Origin: an uncultured bacterium
Lineage (GTDB): Bacteria; Cyanobacteriota; Vampirovibrionia; Gastranaerophilales; Gastranaerophilaceae
Reading direction: 5' to 3'
Length of the DNA: 5,097 bases
NCBI GenBank assembly: GCA_902765655.1
Contig: CACXAK010000177.1
Span: 1-5,097 of the forward strand
Under the pieces are notes generated by a model. The model saw only the letters and a program-made list of their open reading frames with translations, did not search any database and was not told the DNA's origin. The translations under genes were made by a program, and so were the position numbers. Numbering within the stretch: position 1 is the stretch's first letter; each line of letters opens with the position of its first letter. Positions 1 through 4,539 of this stretch are shown piece after piece.

Positions 1-807
1 TATAACTCTCCATGGGGAGTTGGTCGTCCGGGTTGGCATATTGAGTGTTCTGCTATGAACAGAAAATATTTGGGAAAAACAATCGATATTCACGCAGGCG
101 GTGCTGATTTGATTTTCCCTCATCACGAAAACGAAATAGCACAAAGTGAGTGTGCAAATGATTGCAGATTTGTAAATTATTGGCTTCACAACGGATTTGT
201 AACTATTAATAAAGAAAAAATGTCAAAATCTTTGGGTAATTTTTTAACAATTGATGATATGCTCAAAAATTATGATGCAAATACTTTGAGATTGTTCATT
301 TTGACAAATCATTACCGTATGCCTGTTGAATTTTCTGATGAGGCATTGGCATCGGCTCAGGCAGGAGCAAAGCGCCTTACAAATGCAAAACAAACTCAGA
401 TTAATGAAAACTTGGATATAACAAAGACTGATGAATATAAAGCATTTTGCGAAGCGATGGATGAAGATTTGAACACTTCAAAAGCACTTGCTGTTTTGTT
501 TGATTTGACAACTCGTGCAAATAAAGATGAAAAAGACGCTTATACAATTCTTTATAAACTTGGTACTGCTCTAGGATTTACTTTTGAAAAAGCGGGCCTG
601 AGCGAAGATGATTTATCTAAAGCCGTTTCTGTAGTATCTGCGGCTTTAGGGCAAAATTTTAATTCGATGGATGAAATACTTGAACTTCGTAAAAAAGCAA
701 GAGTGGAAAAGAATTGGGATATTGCAGATAAAATCAGAATTTCGCTTGATGAAATCGGGATTGTTCTGAAGGACACTCCTGACGGTACAAAAGTTGAATT
801 AAAATAA
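1..807 (+). CDS. cysS: Cysteinyl-tRNA synthetase, C-terminal part (5' end outside window)
   Basis: Cytoplasmic class I aminoacyl-tRNA synthetase that activates cysteine with ATP and charges tRNA-Cys. The frame is open from base 1 and encodes 268 residues before TAA; family members are about 460 residues, so roughly the first 200, including the HIGH motif and the first zinc cysteine, lie outside the window. Visible are the SPWG..RPGWHIECSAM block (zinc-ligand Cys at residue 16), the FPHHENEIAQ block carrying the zinc His and Glu (first H, second E of ENE), and the class I signature KMSKS at bases 217-231 followed by LGN. The region after that matches the anticodon-binding helical DALR-type domain (LRLFILTNHYRMPVEFSDEA), and the C-terminus is the usual small basic/acidic tail. 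The first ATG in view (base 55) is internal, not the start. A small unknown gene follows after 32 bp on the same strand. Confidence 0.97.
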   Translation, partial: YNSPWGVGRPGWHIECSAMNRKYLGKTIDIHAGGADLIFPHHENEIAQSECANDCRFVNYWLHNGFVTINKEKMSKSLGNFLTIDDMLKNYDANTLRLFILTNHYRMPVEFSDEALASAQAGAKRLTNAKQTQINENLDITKTDEYKAFCEAMDEDLNTSKALAVLFDLTTRANKDEKDAYTILYKLGTALGFTFEKAGLSEDDLSKAVSVVSAALGQNFNSMDEILELRKKARVEKNWDIADKIRISLDEIGIVLKDTPDGTKVELK

Positions 808-839
808 CAAAAAATATTTTTTACGGTTTTATAAAGAGT

Positions 840-1151
840 ATGAAAGTTGATTTTGGTAATAATATAAGTTTTGGACATAAGATTCCGACAGCATCTTTTT
901 TAAAAATGGGTTCAGGTATATTTGATTATAACGATGCGAAGAATTTATGTATGGCATTTGACACCAAGTTCCCGGGGCATGTCGGATATTATCAGAAAGC
1001 ATTGAAGCATGTTGCAAATATTGAAAAGAAAAATACCGATTTTCGCCAAATATTTTTGGATATAGGGCATTATATGGACAGAAATTCCAAGCTGGGCAGG
1101 ATTGCAGAACTGACCAGAGAGCTTGGTCAAGAAATTGATGTCGTTATTTAA
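840..1151 (+). CDS. Small uncharacterised protein with N-terminal NNISFG motif
   Basis: A 103-residue protein that I do not recognise. No signal peptide or membrane segment is visible, so it is probably cytoplasmic. The N-terminus is MKVDFGNNISFGHKIPTASF, followed by a mixed segment (FDYNDAKNLCMAFDTKFPGH) and an apparently helical, charged C-terminal half (residues 50-100). From memory, short 'NISFG'-like N-terminal motifs recur in Gastranaerophilales proteins; this is an impression, not a database result. It starts 32 bp after the cysS stop on the same strand and may be co-transcribed. The SD is poor: AAAGAG at 833-838 is one base from the ATG. A later ATG at codon 23 is possible but would remove the NNISFG motif. 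The last 8 bp overlap the 3' end of lipA on the opposite strand. Codon use matches its neighbours. Confidence 0.7.
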   Translation: MKVDFGNNISFGHKIPTASFLKMGSGIFDYNDAKNLCMAFDTKFPGHVGYYQKALKHVANIEKKNTDFRQIFLDIGHYMDRNSKLGRIAELTRELGQEIDVVI

Positions 1152-1989
1152 TCAATCCTGCCGCATTGTACGAACTGCGTACAAGTGGTCCGATTTGAAA
1201 GTTTTTAAATCCGACATCTTTTGCCATTTGCTTTAATATTTCATATTCTTTGGGGGTATAATATTTTGACACTTCCAAATGCTCTTTTGATGGTTGAATA
1301 TACTGACCTATTGTCAGAATATCACATTCAACATTTTTCAGGTCTTTCATGGTGCTTTCAATTTGTTCAAATGTTTCACCCAAACCAATCATAAGACCTG
1401 ATTTTGTTTTGATATCGCTGTTATCTTTTATGTATTTCAAAACATCAAGAGAATTTTCATAATTACCCTGAGGTCGTGCTGTTTTGAAAACTTCTTTGAC
1501 AGTTTCTATGTTGTGATTAAAAACATCCGGGTGTGCCTTGATTATCAAATCAAGTGCATTTTTATTATTTTTAAAGTCCGGAGTCAGAATTTCGATTTTT
1601 GTTTCAAGGCAAAGTTTGCGTATTTCATTAATGCAGTTTGCAAAATGCTGTGCTCCGCCATCAGGTATGTCATCTCTTGTAACGGAGGTTATTACGGCAT
1701 ATTTAAGTCCCAATGCCTTGACTGCCTGTGCTACATGTTTTGGCTCATTGCTGTCTAAAGGTTCAGGTTTAGCACAGGTAATGTTGCAATACCTGCAATT
1801 GCGTGTGCAATTATTTCCCATTATCAAAAATGTTGCCGTATGTTTTGTGTAACACTCATTTTTATTTGGGCATCGTGCATTTTCGCAAACTGTGTTAAGA
1901 CAATTTACTTTTAAGATTTTCCTTACTTCTCTTGTTTTTTCAGTATCTATGATTGGTCTTTTTAAATATTCGGGTAATCTTTCGCGCAA
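1144..1989 (-). CDS. lipA: Lipoyl synthase (radical SAM)
   Basis: Radical S-adenosylmethionine enzyme that inserts two sulfur atoms at C6 and C8 of octanoyl groups attached to lipoyl domains (E2 subunits, GcvH), the last step of lipoate formation in the cytoplasm. The 281-residue length is within the family range. The auxiliary 4Fe-4S cluster motif CX4CX5C is at C35, C40, C46. The radical SAM motif CX3CX2C is at C61, C65, C68, inside NNCTRNCRYCNI. Other family signatures are VITSVTRDDIPDGGAQHFA, a PDVFNHNIETV block, SGLMIGLGE and the near-C-terminal RSSY (271-274), whose serine contributes to the auxiliary cluster in characterised enzymes. The start is TTG at 1989, supported by GGAAGG (bases 1996-2001) six bases upstream; the upstream ATG at about 2003 is out of frame. 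No lipB or lipoylated-protein gene is in the window, so the source of octanoyl substrate cannot be read here. Confidence 0.97.
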   Translation of the reverse strand: MRERLPEYLKRPIIDTEKTREVRKILKVNCLNTVCENARCPNKNECYTKHTATFLIMGNNCTRNCRYCNITCAKPEPLDSNEPKHVAQAVKALGLKYAVITSVTRDDIPDGGAQHFANCINEIRKLCLETKIEILTPDFKNNKNALDLIIKAHPDVFNHNIETVKEVFKTARPQGNYENSLDVLKYIKDNSDIKTKSGLMIGLGETFEQIESTMKDLKNVECDILTIGQYIQPSKEHLEVSKYYTPKEYEILKQMAKDVGFKNFQIGPLVRSSYNAAGLIK

Positions 1990-2047
1990 TTTTTTCCTTC
2001 CATTTGCTTTATATATATAATAGCAAATTTATTTTTGTTTGGATTTA

Positions 2048-2056
2048 TGTTATAAT
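2048..2056 (+). promoter_or_regulatory. Extended -10 promoter for the secreted protein gene at 2105
   Basis: TG at 2048-2049, one base, then a perfect TATAAT at 2051-2056 gives a textbook extended -10. A second TATAAT lies at 2062-2067. No good -35 is seen at 16-18 bp, as expected when an extended -10 compensates. The start would be near 2063, leaving a leader of about 42 bases before the ATG at 2105. The whole divergent 1990-2104 spacer is AT-rich, so a chance match is possible; a minus-strand promoter for lipA should also lie here, but I cannot single one out. Confidence 0.5.
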
Positions 2057-2104
2057 ACAATTATAATATAAAATGTAATATAAAATGAATAATAGGAGTC
2101 AAAC

Positions 2105-2491
2105 ATGAAAAAGACAGCATTATTAGCATTGGCAGTGATGATATTAGTTCCTTCATTTGCTTGTGCAGAAAAACTTTTGCCTTTAGATACTGTATTGTCC
2201 GTTGGTCCTGAACCGGTTGCGAATTCACCAATTGCGAATGAAGCAAATCAATACATATCTTCAGATGGTACAAATGCCGCAACCAGTAATGACGGCAGTT
2301 ATGAAGCAACATTTATTCCGGCAAATGCGGTAAATACAGATCCAAATATGGTTCCTCAAAATGCAGCAGCAAAGGGTGAACCTGTACCGGTACAAACTAA
2401 TCCGAGAGTAAGAATCAGAACAAAACAAAAAAGTCAGGGTAATCTGTATTGGAATACCGGCGGCAGAGGATTCAAATCTTACTTTAACTAA
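2105..2491 (+). CDS. Small secreted protein of unknown function
   Basis: A 128-residue protein that I do not recognise. Residues 1-21 form a classic Sec signal peptide: MKK, a hydrophobic stretch (TALLALAVMILVPSF) and a probable signal peptidase I site after ACA, before EKLLP. A cysteine at position 20 precedes the cut, but SFAC is a poor lipobox, so a lipoprotein is unlikely. The mature part (about 107 residues) is low in complexity: Asn, Ala, Pro, Ser and Thr dominate residues 35-95, looking disordered. It ends in a basic patch (RVRIRTKQK) and an aromatic, glycine-rich tail (NLYWNTGGRGFKSYFN). It probably acts in the periplasm or at the cell surface. The start is well supported by AGGAG at 2094-2098, six bases from the ATG. 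It is transcribed divergently from lipA and ends at a hairpin terminator at 2514. Confidence 0.85.
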   Translation: MKKTALLALAVMILVPSFACAEKLLPLDTVLSVGPEPVANSPIANEANQYISSDGTNAATSNDGSYEATFIPANAVNTDPNMVPQNAAAKGEPVPVQTNPRVRIRTKQKSQGNLYWNTGGRGFKSYFN

Positions 2492-2513
2492 AAATTAAAA
2501 GAATAAAACAAAA

Positions 2514-2538
2514 GGGCATAAACATCTTGTTTATGCCC
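2514..2538. terminator. Shared terminator hairpin between convergent genes
   Basis: A perfect 10-bp stem, GGGCATAAAC / GTTTATGCCC, with the five-base loop ATCTT. It lies between the stop of the secreted protein gene (2491) and the stop of the minus-strand gene at 2568. On the minus strand it is followed by TTTTGTTTTATT, a good U-tract, so it should end the minus-strand operon well. On the plus strand TATAAATTTG follows, a weaker tract; it may still serve both directions. Confidence 0.85.
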
Positions 2539-2567
2539 TATAAATTTGTAAATCAGTCCGGTAGCCG

Positions 2568-2807
2568 TTAACTTTGTGCAAAACCGTGATTATGGTATTC
2601 AATCAGTTTTGCCAAATGCCACTGTCTTTCTTTTACATCTTTGATGTGTTGTTTGATATCCTCAAGCTCTGAGAGCAGGGTATTCAAATCTTTATCCTGC
2701 AATTTTGAGATTGATTCAACAGGAGTTTCTTTTTTTTGCGGAACAATATCATCGTTCCAGCATCCTAAGAAACATCCTTTTTCAAATAACCATCTTTCGT
2801 TGTCCAT
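2568..2807 (-). CDS. Tiny unknown protein with a coiled-coil-like C-terminal half
   Basis: A 79-residue protein that I do not recognise. It begins MDNERWLFEKGCFLGCWNDD, with two cysteines four residues apart (CFLGC), then a short PQKKETPVES linker. A strongly helical, charged heptad-like segment follows (about residues 34-70, ISKLQDKDLNTLLSELEDIK onward), suggesting oligomerisation through a coiled coil. No signal peptide or membrane segment is seen. I start it at the ATG at 2807, because GGAG lies nine bases upstream; an in-frame TTG at 2822 would overlap that SD. It is second in a two-gene unit, 26 bp after the stop of the gene at 2834-3043, and ends at the 2514-2538 terminator. One or two metal-binding cysteines are possible but unproven. 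Confidence 0.75.
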   Translation of the reverse strand: MDNERWLFEKGCFLGCWNDDIVPQKKETPVESISKLQDKDLNTLLSELEDIKQHIKDVKERQWHLAKLIEYHNHGFAQS

Positions 2808-2816
2808 TTCACATAT

Positions 2817-2820
2817 CTCC
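2817..2820 (-). promoter_or_regulatory. Ribosome binding site that decides the start at 2807
   Basis: Minus-strand GGAG is nine bases before the ATG at 2807. It favours this ATG over the in-frame TTG five codons upstream, which sits immediately before the GGAG. Confidence 0.6.
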
Positions 2821-2833
2821 AAAATCTCAGCTA

Positions 2834-3043
2834 TTAACCTTCTTTTGACATCAATTCACGGAAGAAATCTTCCATTTTGAAGTTGCCATATTTAAACGGA
2901 TGCGGCTTTTTCATATACTCTTTATCAGTAATTCTGTTCAATGTTTCCATTTCTTCATTTGATAAAGTGCCGAAATCAAAACTTGTCATTTCAGCGTAAT
3001 CAATCATCAAATCTTCTACATCCATAATTCTTTTTTCAGACAT
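2834..3043 (-). CDS. Tiny acidic protein of unknown function
   Basis: A 69-residue protein, rich in Asp, Glu and Met, that I do not recognise. It begins MSEKRIMDVEDLMIDYAEMT and appears mostly helical, with a FDFGTLSNEEMETLNRITDKEY stretch, a basic-aromatic patch (KKPHPFKYGNFK) and a C-terminal MEDFFRELMSKEG helix. There is no signal peptide or transmembrane segment. The start is secure: AAGGAG (bases 3051-3056) is seven bases upstream of the ATG. It is first of a two-gene unit with the 79-residue gene and lies 65 bp downstream of the stop of the beta-rich secreted protein gene, so read-through from that gene is also possible. Confidence 0.8.
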   Translation of the reverse strand: MSEKRIMDVEDLMIDYAEMTSFDFGTLSNEEMETLNRITDKEYMKKPHPFKYGNFKMEDFFRELMSKEG

Positions 3044-3057
3044 TTCTACACTCCTTA

Positions 3058-3078
3058 ATATGTATTAAACTTACATAT
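3058..3078. promoter_or_regulatory. Inverted repeat just upstream of the two-gene operon
   Basis: ATATGTA (3058-3064) and TACATAT (3072-3078) are exact inverted copies separated by seven bases. The pair lies immediately upstream of the AAGGAG ribosome binding site of the gene at 3043. It could be an operator or a small leader hairpin. The region is very AT-rich, which makes chance likely. Confidence 0.25.
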
Positions 3079-3108
3079 CTTTAATCGGAGTAATTATTAA
3101 CATTAAAC

Positions 3109-4011
3109 TTAAAATTTATAATTTGTCATAAATTTAAATTGTTTTTTGAACGAATCGTTAACTTCATCATAGGTTTCGCTTGCGCCAAATTCAAATCTCA
3201 ATCTGTCAAAATCTCTTTTCCCAAAAGGATTTACTGATAAAACAACTTCTGCTTTTTTTCGTTTTTTTGTAGTGTCGGCAGATAATACATTTTTAATAGC
3301 CAGATATTGATTCAGCTGAAGTTCCGGAATTATATAGAAATTATCGTTATAGTTATTATTGGTTGTATTTACTGTTTTTGCGTAAGATGTACTGAGGGCA
3401 AACTTTTTGTATTGATATTTTGTAAATACTCCTGAGGATTGTTCAAGTTCGCCGTAATCTATTCCCTGTGAATAGGTTGTTCCTGCGCTAAAATTGCCGA
3501 TTTTTTTTGAACTTTTGCCTGAAACAGGTGCAATACTGTATTCAGAGCCGGTATATTTGGAATAGTTATAGTCAAATAATGACGGGGATTCCTGCAAATA
3601 GCCAAAATATTTTCCTTCAACAGCAGATGGATTTTTTATTCTTAAAGCAAGTAATTTATTATCAGGTAAATCAAGAATTACTGAATTACCTTCATCGTCA
3701 AAATATTCGGCATAACCTTTAAGGACGTAAGTATACATATCATCAATATCGTAATTTTCGTTATTATCGGGGTCATATTTTGGGATGCCTGAAGTATCTG
3801 CAGTTATATCATCACTTACTATATCTTTTGAGGCGGGAATTTCGTTTTCAGAATTTTTATCAGTTTGTTCTTCCTGTTCATCATCATCCGGTATGTGGTA
3901 TGTAAAGACTCCATTTTGGGCGACAAAGAGTGAATTTATGTCCAAATTTTGTGAATATGCGGGCATAAATGTAAAACAAAACAGAACCAAACCTAAAACT
4001 ATCCGTTTCAT
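3109..4011 (-). CDS. Secreted protein, probable outer-membrane beta-barrel
   Basis: A 300-residue protein that I cannot assign to a named family. Residues 1-20 are a Sec signal peptide (MKRIVLGLVLFCFTFMPAYS, cut before QN). Residues about 40-92 are a very acidic, probably flexible linker with DDDEQEEQ and repeated D/N/E runs. Residues about 93-130 form a compact piece (TYVLKGYAEYFDDEGNSVIL). From about 150 to the end, alternating polar/aromatic stretches look like antiparallel beta-strands (FSAGTTYSQGIDYGEL, FALSTSYAKTV, FRLRFEFGAS-like segments). The last residues, KFMTNYKF, end in Phe, the usual C-terminal signal of BAM-assembled barrels. The barrel would be short (about 8-10 strands). There is no SD; a promoter just upstream predicts transcription starting at the ATG. 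Outer-membrane location is inference. Confidence 0.85.
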   Translation of the reverse strand: MKRIVLGLVLFCFTFMPAYSQNLDINSLFVAQNGVFTYHIPDDDEQEEQTDKNSENEIPASKDIVSDDITADTSGIPKYDPDNNENYDIDDMYTYVLKGYAEYFDDEGNSVILDLPDNKLLALRIKNPSAVEGKYFGYLQESPSLFDYNYSKYTGSEYSIAPVSGKSSKKIGNFSAGTTYSQGIDYGELEQSSGVFTKYQYKKFALSTSYAKTVNTTNNNYNDNFYIIPELQLNQYLAIKNVLSADTTKKRKKAEVVLSVNPFGKRDFDRLRFEFGASETYDEVNDSFKKQFKFMTNYKF

Positions 4012-4017
4012 ACCGAT

Positions 4018-4045
4018 ATTTTACAATAGAATACAAGAACTTCAA
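4018..4045 (-). promoter_or_regulatory. Promoter predicting a leaderless mRNA for the gene at 4011
   Basis: On the minus strand, TTGAAG (4040-4045), a 16-bp spacer and TAAAAT (4018-4023) each match sigma-70 consensus at four or five of six positions. Counting seven bases past the -10 puts the start at 4011, the A of the ATG. No SD-like sequence lies before the ATG (AATATCGGT). This fits leaderless translation, but the start site is only predicted. Confidence 0.5.
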
Positions 4046-4094
4046 TAATCTTTTTGTATGAGAATAATTTTTGTGGTATGATGAGCTTGAAAAG

Positions 4095-4115
4095 ATTCTG
4101 AAACAAGTTCAGAAT
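4095..4115. repeat. Short perfect inverted repeat in intergenic DNA
   Basis: ATTCTGAA (4095-4102), five-base loop ACAAG, TTCAGAAT (4108-4115), followed by GACA. There is no T-tract on either side, so it is not an ordinary terminator. From memory it resembles a short palindrome dispersed in intergenic regions of many bacterial genomes (reverse strand: TCATTCTGAACTTGTTTCAG). That cannot be confirmed from one copy. Confidence 0.45.
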
Positions 4116-4128
4116 GACAATAATTGTA

Positions 4129-4183
4129 AAGTGATAATTTTATAGTAGTATTATAAAATAATCAAATACCATGTCGATGTGGT
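4129..4183 (+). repeat. Direct repeat copy 1: tRNA-Leu promoter region plus first 11 tRNA bases
   Basis: This 55-bp segment matches 4367-4421 at 50 of 55 positions, with no gaps and an exact offset of 238 bp. It contains the upstream promoter region, a -10-like TATAAA at 4152-4157 and the first 11 bases of the tRNA-Leu gene (GTCGATGTGGT, 4173-4183). The last 16 bases (from ATACC) are identical. Directly after it comes structured element 1 instead of tRNA sequence. Confidence 0.9.
4152..4157 (+). promoter_or_regulatory. Putative -10 driving structured RNA element 1
   Basis: TATAAA occupies the position equivalent to TATAAT in front of tRNA-Leu. It predicts transcription from about 4164, nine bases before element 1, the same leader length as for the tRNA. 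No convincing -35 is seen; the conserved AAGTGATAATTT at the start of the repeat lies in roughly the right place. Confidence 0.45.
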
Positions 4184-4356
4184 ACAAGCCGAGCAGAGCC
4201 ACGAGCCTGTAAGGCGAGAGTCTGACAATTATGTCAGTAATGAATATTCTGACTAATTGGAAGCGGTGGCGTTTATAGCGAGGCGCCAAAGCCGACGAGG
4301 ACGATTAAGTATCGTCCGAGGAGAGGGTTGTCTCAGACAACATCCGGCACATCGAC
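4173..4356 (+). ncRNA. Structured RNA element 1, unknown family, upstream of tRNA-Leu
   Basis: A GC-rich, non-coding segment of 184 bases in AT-rich surroundings. Its ends pair perfectly: GTCGATGTG (4173-4181) with CACATCGAC (4348-4356). Inside are a helix of 11 pairs with one bulge (4226-4237/4249-4259), a hairpin CGG-T-GGCG/CGCCA-CCG (4264-4294), a perfect 7-bp hairpin GGACGAT/ATCGTCC (4299-4317) and GTTGTC/GACAAC (4327-4341), extendable by GG/CC. It shares four blocks in order with element 2: CAAGCCGAGCAGAG (4185-4198), GAGCC..GGCGA (4203-4217), AAGCGGT (4261-4267) and AGCCGACGAGG (4290-4300). The first 11 bases and the promoter region are copied from tRNA-Leu. No terminator follows, so the transcript may run into the tRNA gene and be processed. 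I do not recognise it as RNase P RNA, tmRNA, SRP RNA or 6S RNA. Strand is inferred from the promoter and from element 2. Confidence 0.65.
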
Positions 4357-4366
4357 GGTATTGGAC

Positions 4367-4421
4367 AAGTGATAATTTCATAGTAGGATTATAATGTAAT
4401 CAGATACCATGTCGATGTGGT
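4367..4421 (+). repeat. Direct repeat copy 2: genuine tRNA-Leu promoter region and tRNA 5' end
   Basis: The second copy of the 55-bp repeat; the five differences from copy 1 all lie in the upstream AT-rich part. Here it leads into a complete tRNA-Leu, so this is presumably the parental copy. Confidence 0.9.
4390..4395 (+). promoter_or_regulatory. -10 element of the tRNA-Leu promoter
   Basis: A perfect TATAAT, 15 bases before the mature tRNA end, predicting a start near 4402 and a nine-base leader for RNase P to remove. The -35 region is poor (AAGTGA at 4367-4372). Confidence 0.6.
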
Positions 4422-4491
4422 GGAATGGTAGACACGCATGCTTGAGGTGCATGTGGCGAGAGCTGTGGGGGTTCAAGTCCCCCCGTCGACA
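4411..4491 (+). tRNA. tRNA-Leu, anticodon GAG
   Basis: A complete class II tRNA. The acceptor stem GTCGATG/CGTCGAC (4411-4417/4484-4490) has one G-U pair; the discriminator is A at 4491. The D-arm region GTGGAATGGTAGAC is typical of leucine tRNAs. The anticodon stem is CATGC/GCATG with loop TTGAGGT, giving anticodon GAG at 4444-4446, which reads CUC and CUU. The variable arm is 13 bases with a short stem. The T arm is GGGGG-TTCAAGT-CCCCC. CCA is not encoded (AAATAA follows), so it must be added by nucleotidyltransferase. It is flanked by two related structured RNA segments and shares its promoter region and first 11 bases with the upstream one. Confidence 0.97.
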
Positions 4492-4494
4492 AAT

Positions 4495-4528
4495 AAAAAA
4501 GATATTGACTAATGTCAGTATCTTTTTT
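4495..4528 (+). terminator. Intrinsic terminator of tRNA-Leu
   Basis: AAAAAAGATATTGAC pairs with GTCAGTATCTTTTTT around the loop TAAT: 15 pairs including one G-U, ending in six T's. It lies four bases after the tRNA. The A-run makes it usable on both strands. Its left arm and loop also carry the -35 of the next promoter. Confidence 0.9.
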
Positions 4529-4533
4529 ATTAT
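4505..4533 (+). promoter_or_regulatory. Sigma-70-type promoter embedded in the terminator, driving element 2
   Basis: TTGACT (4505-4510), a 17-bp spacer and TATTAT (4528-4533), five of six matches in each box with ideal spacing. Predicted +1 is 4540, the first G of GGGTCG, which is the 5' strand of the closing stem of element 2. The spacer is the right arm and T-tract of the terminator. Confidence 0.65.
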
Positions 4534-4539
4534 GAAGTT

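Noticed and set aside
2568..2822. TTG start at 2822 for the 79-residue protein
   Set aside because: The TTG directly abuts the GGAG that best serves as ribosome binding site for the ATG at 2807, and I see no SD ahead of the TTG.
3064..3111. Direct repeat ATTAAACTTA at 3064-3073 and 3102-3111
   Set aside because: A ten-base match in a very AT-rich spacer is easily chance, and no third copy or symmetry supports an operator.
4173..4356. Retron msr-msd RNA
   Set aside because: Paired ends recall a1/a2 arms, but there is no long msd hairpin and no reverse transcriptase in the window, and a second related copy lies beside it.
4173..4356. Pseudo-tRNA or second tRNA-Leu
   Set aside because: Only the first 11 bases match the tRNA; no anticodon arm, TTCAA T-loop or matching CGTCGAC 3' arm follows.
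4129..4421. Attachment-site duplication from an integrative element in tRNA-Leu
   Set aside because: The repeat covers the promoter region and 5' end of the tRNA, while integrases typically use the 3' half or anticodon region. The intervening DNA is only about 180 bp and there is no integrase in the window.
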